Positions 26,721 to 34,925 of a stretch of DNA of 64,000 bases are shown in pieces (positions within the stretch are counted from its first letter, which is position 1; every line of letters begins with the position of its first letter). This DNA comes from Streptomyces olivoverticillatus. Its GTDB lineage: Bacteria > Actinomycetota > Actinomycetes > Streptomycetales > Streptomycetaceae. The stretch lies in the NCBI RefSeq assembly GCF_014203555.1, contig NZ_JACHJH010000006.1, forward strand, positions 186,001 through 250,000, written 5' to 3'. The position numbers and the translations under genes were made by a program. The notes beneath the pieces are model-generated. The model was not told the DNA's origin and did not search any database. It saw only the letters and a list, made by a program, of their open reading frames with translations.

Positions 26721-27944
26721 TTACGGAGCCGGGGTGAACACCAGCGAGGCGTTGTGGCCACCGAAGCCGAACGAGTTCGTCAAGGCGGCGGTCACCGCGC
26801 CCCGCCGGGGCGCGCCCGCGACGACGTCGAGGGGCACCTCGGGGTCGAGGCGGTCGAGGTTCGCGGTCGCGGGGACGACGCCGTCGCGGACCGCGAGGAG
26901 CGCGGCCAGCGCGCCGAGCGCCCCGGCGGCACCGAAGAGGTGACCGGTCATCGACTTGGTCGCGGTGACGGACGGATGGGTGCCGATGGCCTCGGCGACC
27001 GACCGTGCCTCGGCGAGGTCGCCCATGGGCGTCGACGTCGCGTGCGCGTGCACATGCTGCACATCCAGCGGGGACAGTCCCGCGGAGGCCAGGGCGAGCC
27101 GCATCGCGCGGACCTGGCCCTCCGGATGCGCGGCGGTGATGTGGTGGGCGTCCGAGGTGACCCCCGCACCGGCCAGGGTGGCGTGGGCGCGGGCCGCCCG
27201 CGCGGCGGCGAAGGAGGCACGCTCCAGCACGACCACGGCGGCCCCCTCGCCGATCACGAACCCGTCCCGGTCGGCATCGAAGGGCCGGGAGGCCCGCTGC
27301 GGCTCGTCGTTGCGCGTCGAGTGCGCCTTGGCCTGCGAGAACCCGGCCAGCGGCAGCGGATGGATGCAGGCCTCCGCGCCGCCCGCCACGACCACGTCGG
27401 CCCGGCCCAGCCGGATCAGGTCCAGCCCCATCGCGATCGCCTCCGCCCCGGATGCGCAGGCGCTGACCGGGGTGTGGGCGCCGCCCTTGGCCCCGAGCTC
27501 GATGCTGACCCAGGCCGCGGGCCCGTTCGCCATCAGCATCGGAACGGTGTGGGGGGAGACCCGCCGCACCCCGGACGCCTCCAGCACGTCGTCCTGCGCC
27601 AGTGTGGTGAGCACGCCGCCGGTGCCCGTGCCGATCACCACGGCGAGCCGTTCCGGATCGACCTCCGGCCGCCCCGCGTCGCCCCACGCCTCCCGCGCCG
27701 CGACGAGCGCGACCTGCTCGCAGCGGTCCATCCGGCGGGCCTGCACCCGGTCCAGCACCTCGGTCGGCTCGACCGCGAGCCGCCCCGCGATCCGCGCGGG
27801 CAGCGCCTCGGCCCACTCTTCCTCGATCCTGCCGATCCCGGACCGCCCGTCGAGCATCGCCCGCCAGGTCGACACGGCGTCCCCGCCGAGCGGAGTCGTG
27901 GCCCCGAGACCGGTGACCACCACGGCGTCGGTGTGAGTGCTCAT
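26721..27944 (-). CDS. Stand-alone beta-ketoacyl-ACP synthase II-like (FabF-like) enzyme
   Basis: Condensing enzyme of 407 residues. The Cys-His-His triad is complete: Cys163 in SACASGAEAI, His301 in AHATSTPMGD, His335 in KSMTGHLFG (Lys330 also conserved). NSFGFGGHNASLVF closes the protein. It would elongate acyl-ACP with malonyl-ACP. No ACP, malonyltransferase or reductase is next to it, so it is not part of the housekeeping fab operon or an obvious polyketide cluster. GGGGG precedes the ATG. Its role may be a spare or modified-substrate KAS (inference). Confidence 0.92.
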   Translation of the reverse strand: MSTHTDAVVVTGLGATTPLGGDAVSTWRAMLDGRSGIGRIEEEWAEALPARIAGRLAVEPTEVLDRVQARRMDRCEQVALVAAREAWGDAGRPEVDPERLAVVIGTGTGGVLTTLAQDDVLEASGVRRVSPHTVPMLMANGPAAWVSIELGAKGGAHTPVSACASGAEAIAMGLDLIRLGRADVVVAGGAEACIHPLPLAGFSQAKAHSTRNDEPQRASRPFDADRDGFVIGEGAAVVVLERASFAAARAARAHATLAGAGVTSDAHHITAAHPEGQVRAMRLALASAGLSPLDVQHVHAHATSTPMGDLAEARSVAEAIGTHPSVTATKSMTGHLFGAAGALGALAALLAVRDGVVPATANLDRLDPEVPLDVVAGAPRRGAVTAALTNSFGFGGHNASLVFTPAP

Positions 27945-28257
27945 GGACTACCCCCTTTGTGTTACTGCTACAACTCCCGCGATCGCGGCCGCGAGAGGAA
28001 GATCAACCTGTGGGCAACTCTGCCAGGGTGGTGATGGAGGGTCGGATGCCGTGATCGACGGAGTGGGTCGCCGGGGATTTGTAGGGTCCGCCTATTTTCT
28101 GCGCCCGATGCGGCCTGCTCGGCGGCCCCCTACCCGTAGTACTCGCGAGCTACGCGGCAGGTGCCCTCTCCGGCGGGACGCCGACCACCCGCGCTGATCC
28201 ATAGCTTCGGTGCCGAACCCACGACGGAGAAATCCGGCACCGGAAGGACCACCCACC
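27945..28257. other. Gene-free stretch between the divergent KAS and hydrolase genes
   Basis: About 313 bp with promoter-like space for both flanking genes. The only structure I see is a short inverted repeat CGTAG/CTACG around 28134-28155 next to CTCGCGAG. No convincing -35/-10 pair, operator or small ORF was found. Confidence 0.5.
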
Positions 28258-29226
28258 ATGGCGCCCCGCCCGCCCCGCAGCCGCTTGCGGCGCACCCTGC
28301 TCGCCGCACTCGTCATCGGCTCGGTGACCCTGCCGGTGCTGGGCGCGGCCCGCCCCGCGGCCGTACCGGCGCCCGCGCCCTCCGCGCTCGCCCCGCTGCG
28401 GGCCGCCACCCCCGCCGCCCTCGCCGAGCGGTACGCCGCAACCCGCGCCGACATCCGGGCCGCCGAGCGGGCCGCCACGGACCACGGCGACCTGCGGCGG
28501 GCCGCCGCGCTGCACGCCATGGCCGAACCGGCCCGCCACTTCCTCTCGTTCGACGGCCGCGACGGCGGCCGCACCGCCGAGGTCTTCGGCGACCTGTCCC
28601 GGGCCGAGCGGACAGCCGTCCTCGTCCCGGGCTCGGACACCAGTCTCGACCGGTACGGACGCCTGCAGGCCGGTGCCACGGCACTCCAGCGGCAACTCGG
28701 CGACCGCTCCGCCGTCGTCGCCTGGCTGGGATACCGGACACCGGCCACGGTGAGCCTCGATGCAGTGACCCCCGGCCGCGCCGCCGCCGCGGCCCCGGCG
28801 CTGCGGCGGTTCGTCGGCGAGCTGGGCGCGCTCAAGCCCGCCACCCGGATCTCCCTGCTGTGCCACTCCTACGGCTCCGTGGTCTGCGGCCGGGCCGTGT
28901 CCGGCCTCGACGTCGCGGACGTCGTCCTCTACGGCAGCCCCGGCATCGGGGTCGGCACCGCCGCCGCGCTGCACACCCGGGCCACCGTCTGGGCCGGCCG
29001 CGGCACCGGCGACTGGGTCGCCGAGGTGCCCCACGCGCACCTCACGCTCCCCTTCGCGACCCTCGGCTTCGGGACGGACCCCCTCTCGCCGCGCTTCGGC
29101 GCCCGGATCTTCGCGGCGGGCGACGGCGGACACAGCGACTACCTCGCCCCCGGCTCCGTCTCCCTGGCCAACATCGCCCGGATCGTCTCCGGCCGGACCC
29201 CCGCCGAGGAGGGCCGTCATGCGTGA
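28258..29226 (+). CDS. Exported alpha/beta hydrolase (DUF1023-like)
   Basis: Protein of 322 residues. The signal peptide RRTLLAALVIGSVTLPVLGAA ends near residue 30. The hydrolase domain contains VLVPGSDTSLDRYGR, the nucleophile elbow LLCHSYGSVVCG and a likely His near GDGGHSDYLAPGS at the C-terminus. This is the actinobacterial DUF1023/TAP-like pattern. ATG 28258 follows GGAAGG. Its stop overlaps the next start by 8 bp, so it is co-translated with a membrane acyltransferase and then a two-component system; it may modify an envelope component (inference). Confidence 0.85.
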   Translation: MAPRPPRSRLRRTLLAALVIGSVTLPVLGAARPAAVPAPAPSALAPLRAATPAALAERYAATRADIRAAERAATDHGDLRRAAALHAMAEPARHFLSFDGRDGGRTAEVFGDLSRAERTAVLVPGSDTSLDRYGRLQAGATALQRQLGDRSAVVAWLGYRTPATVSLDAVTPGRAAAAAPALRRFVGELGALKPATRISLLCHSYGSVVCGRAVSGLDVADVVLYGSPGIGVGTAAALHTRATVWAGRGTGDWVAEVPHAHLTLPFATLGFGTDPLSPRFGARIFAAGDGGHSDYLAPGSVSLANIARIVSGRTPAEEGRHA

Positions 29227-30388
29227 CCTCGTCCGCCGGATCGATTCCGCGACCCCACCCGGCCGCGACCGCGCCGTCGACGCGCTGCGCGCCTTCGCCA
29301 TCTCCGGCGTCGTGCTCGGCCACTGGCTGGTGACGGCCCTGGTGGTCGACAGCGGCACGGTCCGCGCCGTCAGCCCGCTCCACTACATGCCCCTGCTGAC
29401 GCCGGTCTCCTGGGTCGTCCAGACCCTCGCGGTCTTCTTCCTGGTGGGCGGCTACGCCGGCGCCACGGGTTACTCCGCGGCCCGCGCCCGCGGCGCGACG
29501 TACGGGCAGTGGCTGCGCGCCCGGGGCGCACGGCTGTTCCGGCCGGTCGCCGCCGTGCTGGTGGTGTGGGCCGTGGCCGCCACCGCGATGCTCGCCCGCG
29601 GAGCCGGCCTGGACACCGTGCACACGCTGTTCAAGCTGGTCGTCTCCCCCCTCTGGTTCCTGCTGGTCTTCACCGCGCTGACGGCGGCGACCCCGCTGGT
29701 CGCCCGGCTGCACCCGGCGTGGCCGCTGGCCGTCGTGCTCCTCGTCGACCTGATCCGGTTCGGCCTCGGCGGACCGGCGTGGCTCGGCTGGATCAACGTG
29801 GCGGCGGGCTGGCTCGTCCCGTACTGCCTGGGCGCGATGTGGGCCCGGGGCGCTCTGCGCGGCCGTGCGACGGGGTGGGCCCTGCTGCTCGGCGGCGCCG
29901 CGGCCACCGCCGCACTCGTCCTCGCCGCCGGCTACCCGGCCTCCATGGTCGGCGTGCCCGGTGAGCGGATCTCCAACCTCAACCCGCCCACCCTCGCCGC
30001 CGTCACCTTCGGCCTCGCCCAGTGCGGCGCGGCCCTGCTGCTGCTCGGCCCGCTGCGGCGGGTGCTCGCCCGGCCCGCCGCCTGGGCCGCGGTGGCCCTG
30101 CTGAACCTCTCCGCCATGACGGTCTTCCTCTGGCACCAGACCGCGATGATGACGGTCACCTCGCTCGGACTCCTCGCGGGCTGCCCCCTGCCCGGCCTGC
30201 ACACCGTCCCCGACGGCCCGGCCTGGGTGTGCGCCCGGCTGGCGTGGCTGCCGGTGTTCGCCATGGCGCTGCTGATCTGCCTGGCCGCGTTCCGCGCGTA
30301 CGAGCACGGGCGGCACACACGTGGCGCTCGCGGCCGGGTCGTACGCGAGCAGCGGCCCGCACGGGCCACGGAGGTGCCGCGTGTCTAG
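29219..30388 (+). CDS. Membrane acyltransferase 3 family protein
   Basis: Integral membrane protein of 389 residues with about ten helices. The family starts VDALRAFAISGVVLGHWL, with the conserved early Arg and His; MTVFLWHQTAMM is the late conserved segment. Such proteins transfer acyl groups to sugars, peptidoglycan or antibiotics at the membrane. It overlaps the hydrolase gene upstream (8 bp) and the kinase gene downstream (8 bp, 30381-30388). Acceptor unknown. Confidence 0.87.
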   Translation: MRDLVRRIDSATPPGRDRAVDALRAFAISGVVLGHWLVTALVVDSGTVRAVSPLHYMPLLTPVSWVVQTLAVFFLVGGYAGATGYSAARARGATYGQWLRARGARLFRPVAAVLVVWAVAATAMLARGAGLDTVHTLFKLVVSPLWFLLVFTALTAATPLVARLHPAWPLAVVLLVDLIRFGLGGPAWLGWINVAAGWLVPYCLGAMWARGALRGRATGWALLLGGAAATAALVLAAGYPASMVGVPGERISNLNPPTLAAVTFGLAQCGAALLLLGPLRRVLARPAAWAAVALLNLSAMTVFLWHQTAMMTVTSLGLLAGCPLPGLHTVPDGPAWVCARLAWLPVFAMALLICLAAFRAYEHGRHTRGARGRVVREQRPARATEVPRV

Positions 30389-31682
30389 AGTGGATCTTGT
30401 GAAGTGGGGGAACGGGGAGGACGGCCGACGCGCGCCGACCGTGCGGCAGGTGGCGCGCGCCGTGCGTGAGGACCTGCTGACGCTGTCCCGCGACCCGCTG
30501 CCGCGCTCGGCCTGGATGGGCCGGGTGCCGCACGTCCATGCGGTGGCAGTCGTCTTGCTGGTGGGCTGGGCCAACGCCGCCCAGCACGTAGGGGGCGTCG
30601 GGACCTCGCCCACCGGGGTGCTGCTCGGCCTGCTCGAGTGCGGCGCCGCCCTTCTCGCGCTGTCCCGCCCGGTGCCCGCCTGGTGGCTCTCGACGGCAGT
30701 GCTCGTCGCCGTGGCGGTCTTCCGGGAAGACACCATGAACCCCAACGTGCTGTTCCCCTGGAACGTCGAGGGCATCGCGCTGCACACCCTCGTGCTGCTC
30801 CTCCTCGCGCTGCGCGCCCGCCCCTGGGTCACGGCCACGGCGCTGGGCATCACGGTCCTGGCGGGGCTGGGCAACATGTCCTTCACGACACAGGCTCACA
30901 ACTCCGGCCTGGGCATCGGCACGGTGTTCTTCGCGGCCGCGGCGGCGGTCGGCGCCTCGCTGCGCATGAGCCGGCTGGCCCGGACGCGGCTGGTCGTGCA
31001 GGAGGAACTCACCGCCGAGGAGCGGGCCCGGCGCACCCTCCTGGAGGAGCGCAACCGGATCGCCCGCGAGCTGCACGACGTGGTCGCCCACCACATGTCG
31101 GTGATCTCCATCCAGGCGCAGGTCGCCCCGCACCTGGTCGAGAACCCGTCCGAGGAGCTGAGGGAGAACCTCGCGGGCATCCGCGAGAACGCGGTCGAGG
31201 CCCTCGCCGAACTGCGCCGGGTGCTTGGCGTCCTGCGCTCCGAGGACGCCCTGGCGGACGGCGTGCGGCACGCCCCGCAGCCCACCCTGGACCGGCTGGA
31301 CGAGCTGGTCGGCAAGGTGCGGGGCGCCGGGCTCACCGTCACCACCAGGACCACCGGGGAGCGGTGCCCGCTGCCGCCGGGCGTCGAGCTGTCGGCGTTC
31401 CGCATCGTGCAGGAGGCGCTCAGCAACGTCATGCGCCACTCGCCCGGGGCGACGGTGCGGGTGGAGATCGGCTACCGCCGGTCCGGGGTCATGGTCCGCA
31501 TCGCCAACACCGCCCCGGACCGCCCCGCCCCGCCCTCGCCGGGCGCCGGCCACGGACTGCTCGGCATGCGGGAGCGCACCGCCATGCTGGGGGGCGAACT
31601 CGCCGCCGGAGCCACCCCCGACGGCGGCTACGAAGTGACCGCGATCCTGCCCACCCAGGCCCTCCCCAAGGACGACTCGTGA
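30381..31682 (+). CDS. NarL-type sensor histidine kinase
   Basis: Kinase of 433 residues. The N-terminal half has about five transmembrane helices (residues about 50-200). HisKA_3 domain with phospho-acceptor His232 in NRIARELHDVVAHHMSV. The ATP-binding domain includes GLLGMRERTAMLGG. GTG 30381 is chosen because GGAGG lies six bases upstream; it overlaps the acyltransferase stop. Its stop overlaps the regulator start (GTGA). Probably senses envelope state, given its overlap with membrane enzymes. Confidence 0.92.
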   Translation: MSRVDLVKWGNGEDGRRAPTVRQVARAVREDLLTLSRDPLPRSAWMGRVPHVHAVAVVLLVGWANAAQHVGGVGTSPTGVLLGLLECGAALLALSRPVPAWWLSTAVLVAVAVFREDTMNPNVLFPWNVEGIALHTLVLLLLALRARPWVTATALGITVLAGLGNMSFTTQAHNSGLGIGTVFFAAAAAVGASLRMSRLARTRLVVQEELTAEERARRTLLEERNRIARELHDVVAHHMSVISIQAQVAPHLVENPSEELRENLAGIRENAVEALAELRRVLGVLRSEDALADGVRHAPQPTLDRLDELVGKVRGAGLTVTTRTTGERCPLPPGVELSAFRIVQEALSNVMRHSPGATVRVEIGYRRSGVMVRIANTAPDRPAPPSPGAGHGLLGMRERTAMLGGELAAGATPDGGYEVTAILPTQALPKDDS

Positions 31683-32374
31683 CCATCCGCGTACTGATCG
31701 CCGACGACCAGGTCATGGTCCGTCAGGGCTTCACCGTGCTGCTCAACGCCGAACCCGGCATCGAGGTCGTCGGCCAGGCCGTCGACGGCCTCGACGCCCT
31801 CGCCAAGGCCGACGAACTCGACCCCGACGTCGTCCTGATGGACATCCGCATGCCCGGACTCGGCGGCATCGAGGCGACCCGCCGCATCACCGCCCCCTCC
31901 CCCGAGCTCTCCGAGCAGGGGGGACCCCCAGCCACCGTCAAGGTCCTGGTGCTGACCACCTTCGACCTCGACGAGTACGTGTACGAGGCGCTGCGCGCGG
32001 GCGCGTCCGGCTTTCTGCTCAAGGACGCCTCGGCGGCCGAACTCGCCCAGGCGGTCAGAGTGGTGGCGGGCGGCGACGCCCTGCTCGCCCCGAACATCAC
32101 CAAGCGCCTGATAGCCGAGTTCTCCCGGATGGCCGCCGCTCCCCGCGCCCCCCTCAAGGACCGGATCGGCGGCCTGACGGAACGCGAGACGGAGGTCCTG
32201 TCCCTGATCGCGCAGGGCCTGTCCAATGCGGAGATCGCCGCGAGACTGGTGGTGGCGGAGCAGACGGTGAAGACCCATGTGAGCCGCATCCTGGTCAAGC
32301 TGGGCCTGCGCGACCGCACCCAGGCCGCGGTCTTCGCCTACGAGACGGGCCTGATCCGCCCCACCGGGTACTAG
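31679..32374 (+). CDS. LuxR/NarL-type response regulator with in-frame repeat insertion
   Basis: Response regulator of 231 residues, partner of the preceding kinase. The receiver domain (1-~125) has the acidic pocket at ADD and the phospho-acceptor Asp55 in VVLMDIRMPG, with LVLTTFD and FLLKDAS (Lys) intact. The HTH (about 165-225) reads LTERETEVLSLIAQGLSNAEIA. Residues about 73-86 (PSPELSEQGGPPAT) are an extra loop encoded by a Streptomyces-type palindromic repeat at 31897-31930. The TAG stop (32372-32374) lies in the end of a MITE-like element. Confidence 0.93.
   Translation: MTIRVLIADDQVMVRQGFTVLLNAEPGIEVVGQAVDGLDALAKADELDPDVVLMDIRMPGLGGIEATRRITAPSPELSEQGGPPATVKVLVLTTFDLDEYVYEALRAGASGFLLKDASAAELAQAVRVVAGGDALLAPNITKRLIAEFSRMAAAPRAPLKDRIGGLTERETEVLSLIAQGLSNAEIAARLVVAEQTVKTHVSRILVKLGLRDRTQAAVFAYETGLIRPTGY
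31897..31930 (+). repeat. Streptomyces-type G/C palindromic repeat inside the response regulator gene
   Basis: TCCCCCGAGCTCTCCGAGCA followed by GGGGGGACCCCCA. The outer CCCCC/GGGGG halves and inner CTC-GAG pairs form an imperfect palindrome. The sequence resembles a short repeat I recall as frequent between Streptomyces genes. Here it is read in frame without stop and adds about 14 residues to the receiver domain. Confidence 0.6.
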
Positions 32375-32495
32375 GGCGTGTCCGGTGGGTCGGCACAGGC
32401 CCCGCGACTCCCCCAGCTACCGCCGGGAGGTGCCCCCAGCGCCAGACGCCGCGGGGCCCGCACTGACCCATCGGACACGCCCTAGGGCGTGTCCG
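32371..32495. repeat. MITE-like palindromic element plus partial third terminus
   Basis: The left end CTAGGGCGTGTCCGGTGGGT (32371-32390) and the inverted right end (32465-32485) match at 20 of 21 positions; the element is 115 bp. Inner arms GGCCCCGCG/CGCGGGGCC pair as well. Both outer ends sit on CTAG, as for IS5/IS427-type insertion at YTAR. The right CTAG continues into a third copy CTAGGGCGTGTCCG (32482-32495), making a 24-bp perfect palindrome at 32472-32495. It lies between convergent genes and could terminate both. No transposase is present. Confidence 0.7.
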
Positions 32496-32498
32496 CCG

Positions 32499-33107
32499 TC
32501 ATCCGCCGCCGCGCCAGATGTTGTCGAAGGCCGCATCCTCGATGACCTTCCGCTGTCGCACGGCCCCCAGCTCCACCAGCGCGTCGCTGACGGCGGCCAG
32601 CACTGTCGCCACGGCGTCGTCGGTCACGTCGGGGGAGTCCCCGGTCCGCTTGCTGCCGACCCCGACCGCCTCCGCGAGCGTGGCGAGGACGGGCTCGTCC
32701 GAGGCCCAGCGCTCCGCCGCCCGGTGACGGGCGGGCGAATCGGTCAGCGTCGGCCGCCCGGCCCGGAAGCTCAGGCCCTGGCGGCGCTGCCGGACGAGCT
32801 GGCCTTCCGCCTCAAGGGCGGCCTGGTAGGCCGCGGACAGGCCCCGGCCCCTGCGCCACAGCCAGTCGGTGACCGACTCGTAGGGCGCCTCCCGGACGAG
32901 CGATGCGGCCGCCTCGTTCAGCAGGTGGTCGGCCAGCGCCGGCCGGTAGCCCGGCACGATGCGCTCGTCGTCCAGGGTGACGGCTTGGGAGCCGAGGAGG
33001 TCGATCACCTCGGCTGCCGCGAGCGCGAGCGACAGGTCGCCCTGCTCGACGGGGCGACTGGACTCCATGTCCATGGTGACGATCAACAGGTCCCGCGGTG
33101 TATTCAT
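32499..33107 (-). CDS. GPP34 (GOLPH3/Vps74-like) family protein
   Basis: Protein of 202 residues that starts with the family pattern PRDLLIVTMD and later ALAAAEVIDLLG, with DDERIVPGY and a helical C-terminal half. The eukaryotic homologues bind phosphatidylinositol-4-phosphate on Golgi membranes. The bacterial GPP34 proteins are common in actinobacteria and their role is not established. ATG 33107 has GAGGAG upstream. The 260-bp region in front carries three tandem 20-bp repeats shared with a divergent MFS gene. Confidence 0.88.
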   Translation of the reverse strand: MNTPRDLLIVTMDMESSRPVEQGDLSLALAAAEVIDLLGSQAVTLDDERIVPGYRPALADHLLNEAAASLVREAPYESVTDWLWRRGRGLSAAYQAALEAEGQLVRQRRQGLSFRAGRPTLTDSPARHRAAERWASDEPVLATLAEAVGVGSKRTGDSPDVTDDAVATVLAAVSDALVELGAVRQRKVIEDAAFDNIWRGGG

Positions 33108-33199
33108 GAAGGGCTCCTCGCGACCGTACGGACAGAGGCACGGGCCGACTATTCGGTCAAAGTCGCAGTGTCGACGTCACAGTACTGACCCGCCCTGTG

Positions 33200-33259
33200 A
33201 CTGAGCGATTCAGTTGGCGACTGAGTGCTTGAGTTGGCGGCTGGGCGTTTCAGTTGGTG
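33200..33259. repeat. Array A: three tandem 20-bp elements
   Basis: Units start at 33200, 33220 and 33240: ACTGAGCGATTCAGTTGGCG, ACTGAGTGCTTGAGTTGGCG and GCTGGGCGTTTCAGTTGGTG. Exact 20-bp periodicity (about two helical turns) between the divergent GPP34 and MFS genes indicates cooperative protein binding, probably an operator. Related copies lie at 36405-36530 and 37437-37476. Confidence 0.8.
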
Positions 33260-33367
33260 GGCAGGGCCACCGCACCACCATCGCATCCTCGCCGAGGACG
33301 AGCCGAGGACGAAGCAGGAAGCGCCGGCCCGGCGGCATGGGGCACTGGAGTGAGGTCGAGAGGCGGC

Positions 33368-34825
33368 ATGGACACTATGCAGGTCGGCATGCATCGGCGC
33401 ATGGCGCTGGTCGTGCTGCTGGCCGCCACGTTCATGGGAATCCTGGACGTGCTGATCGTGAACGTCGCCGCCCCGTCCATCCAGCGTGATCTGGGGGCGA
33501 GCTTCGGCGATATCCAGCTGGTGATCAGCGGCTATGTGCTTGCCTATGCCGTCGCCCTGACGTCGGGCGGCCGGTTGGGTGATTCTCTGGGCAAGAAGGA
33601 GGTCTTCCTCGCCGGGCTGCTGGCGTTCGTCGTGTGCAGCGCGGGTTGCGCCTTGGCGCCCTCGGTCGGGGTGCTTATCGGGCTGCGGGTGGCGCAGGGG
33701 TTCGCAGCGGCGGTGATGCTGCCTCAAGTGCTCTCGATCATCCAGGACGTCTTCCCGCCCGACCGTCGTCCGCGCGCTTTGGCCCTTTATGGCGGGACGA
33801 TCGGGATGGGCGCAGCGGTCGGGCAGATCGTCGGCGGGGCGCTGATCCACGCTGACGTGCTCGGGCTCGGCTGGCGCTCGGTGTTCTGGGTCAACATGCC
33901 GATCGGCCTGGCCGCGGCCGCGTGCGTGCCCTTCGTCCTGCCGAAGACCGGGGCGATGCGGCGACCGGCGGACATCCAGGGGCTGGTCCTGACCGCGGTG
34001 GCGATGACGCTGCTGGTGTATCCCCTGGTACGGGGAAGTGACGATGGCTGGCCGTGGTGGGTGTGGCCGGCGTTCGCCGGATCGGCCCTGTCCCTGGTGG
34101 GGCTGTGGTCCGTCGAACGGGGCCGGGAGAAAGCGGGACGGGCGCCTCTGATTACGCCCTCGCTGTTCCGAGATCGTGGATTCACCACGGGGCTGGGCGC
34201 AGCGTTGGTGTTCTACAGCGGCAACTACGGCCTGTTTCTGCTGCTGGCTTACGTCTTCCAGGAGGGGCTGCATCTGTCACCGTTGGCTTCTGGCGTGGGG
34301 TTCCTGCCGCTCGGGCTGGGCTTCGCGGGGGCCTCGCTCGCCGGGCGGCGGTTCGCCGTCCGCCGTGGGAACGCGGTCTTGAAGGTGGGCGCGGTCACGA
34401 TGGCTATGGGCTACCTGGTCCTGATCGTCACGCTGGCCCCGGCCCCGTCGGCCTCCCCCCATGCGGAGGCCTTGGTTATGGCCCCCGCGCTGCTGATCGC
34501 GGGGGTGGGGCAGGGGCTCGTGGCGGCGCCGCTGATCGGCGTCATCCTGGCCACCGTGCCCCCGCCCGAGGCGGGAGCGGCCTCGGGAGTCGTCCTGACG
34601 GTCAACCAACTCGCCAGCTCTCTCGGCGTGGCCGTGTTCGGCGCCCTGTTCGTTGCCCTCCTCGGCGTCGACCCACAGCAGAGGAGCGCACACCTGACGG
34701 GCCGCGACTTCACGGCGGCCCTGATGGGGTGTGCGTGGGCCCTGTTCGCCCTCGCGGGGGCCACCGGCCTGCTGGCCTGGCGCCTTCCGAGCCGATCGCA
34801 GCCTGCCGTTGGCACCTCGCGCTGA
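33368..34825 (+). CDS. MFS efflux transporter (DHA2 family), first of the accessory block
   Basis: Exporter of 485 residues with about 14 helices. TM1 has FMGILDVLIVNVAAPSIQRDLG; motif A is GGRLGDSLGKKEVFLAG; TM6 shows WRSVFWVNMPIGLAAAA. ATG 33368 has GAGG upstream and follows array A by 108 bp. Third-position G/C bias is visibly weaker than in neighbouring core genes (for example runs such as GCTTTGGCCCTTTATGGC), suggesting later acquisition. About 100 bp separates it from a second DHA2 pump. Substrates unknown. Confidence 0.9.
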   Translation: MDTMQVGMHRRMALVVLLAATFMGILDVLIVNVAAPSIQRDLGASFGDIQLVISGYVLAYAVALTSGGRLGDSLGKKEVFLAGLLAFVVCSAGCALAPSVGVLIGLRVAQGFAAAVMLPQVLSIIQDVFPPDRRPRALALYGGTIGMGAAVGQIVGGALIHADVLGLGWRSVFWVNMPIGLAAAACVPFVLPKTGAMRRPADIQGLVLTAVAMTLLVYPLVRGSDDGWPWWVWPAFAGSALSLVGLWSVERGREKAGRAPLITPSLFRDRGFTTGLGAALVFYSGNYGLFLLLAYVFQEGLHLSPLASGVGFLPLGLGFAGASLAGRRFAVRRGNAVLKVGAVTMAMGYLVLIVTLAPAPSASPHAEALVMAPALLIAGVGQGLVAAPLIGVILATVPPPEAGAASGVVLTVNQLASSLGVAVFGALFVALLGVDPQQRSAHLTGRDFTAALMGCAWALFALAGATGLLAWRLPSRSQPAVGTSR

Positions 34826-34908
34826 GACGGCTGTCACCCGGGCGGCGGCACATGGCGTCCCGACATGGCGGGAAGACAGGGATGCGCTGCCACCCCAATC
34901 CTCGACGT

Positions 34909-34925
34909 GGAGGTGCAATACCTCC
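34909..34925 (+). promoter_or_regulatory. Hairpin sequestering the ribosome-binding site of the second MFS gene
   Basis: GGAGGT (34909-34914) pairs perfectly with ACCTCC (34920-34925) around loop GCAAT, and the ATG follows at once at 34926. The only Shine-Dalgarno-like sequence is therefore in the stem, so translation may depend on upstream ribosomes or a regulator. Confidence 0.6.
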
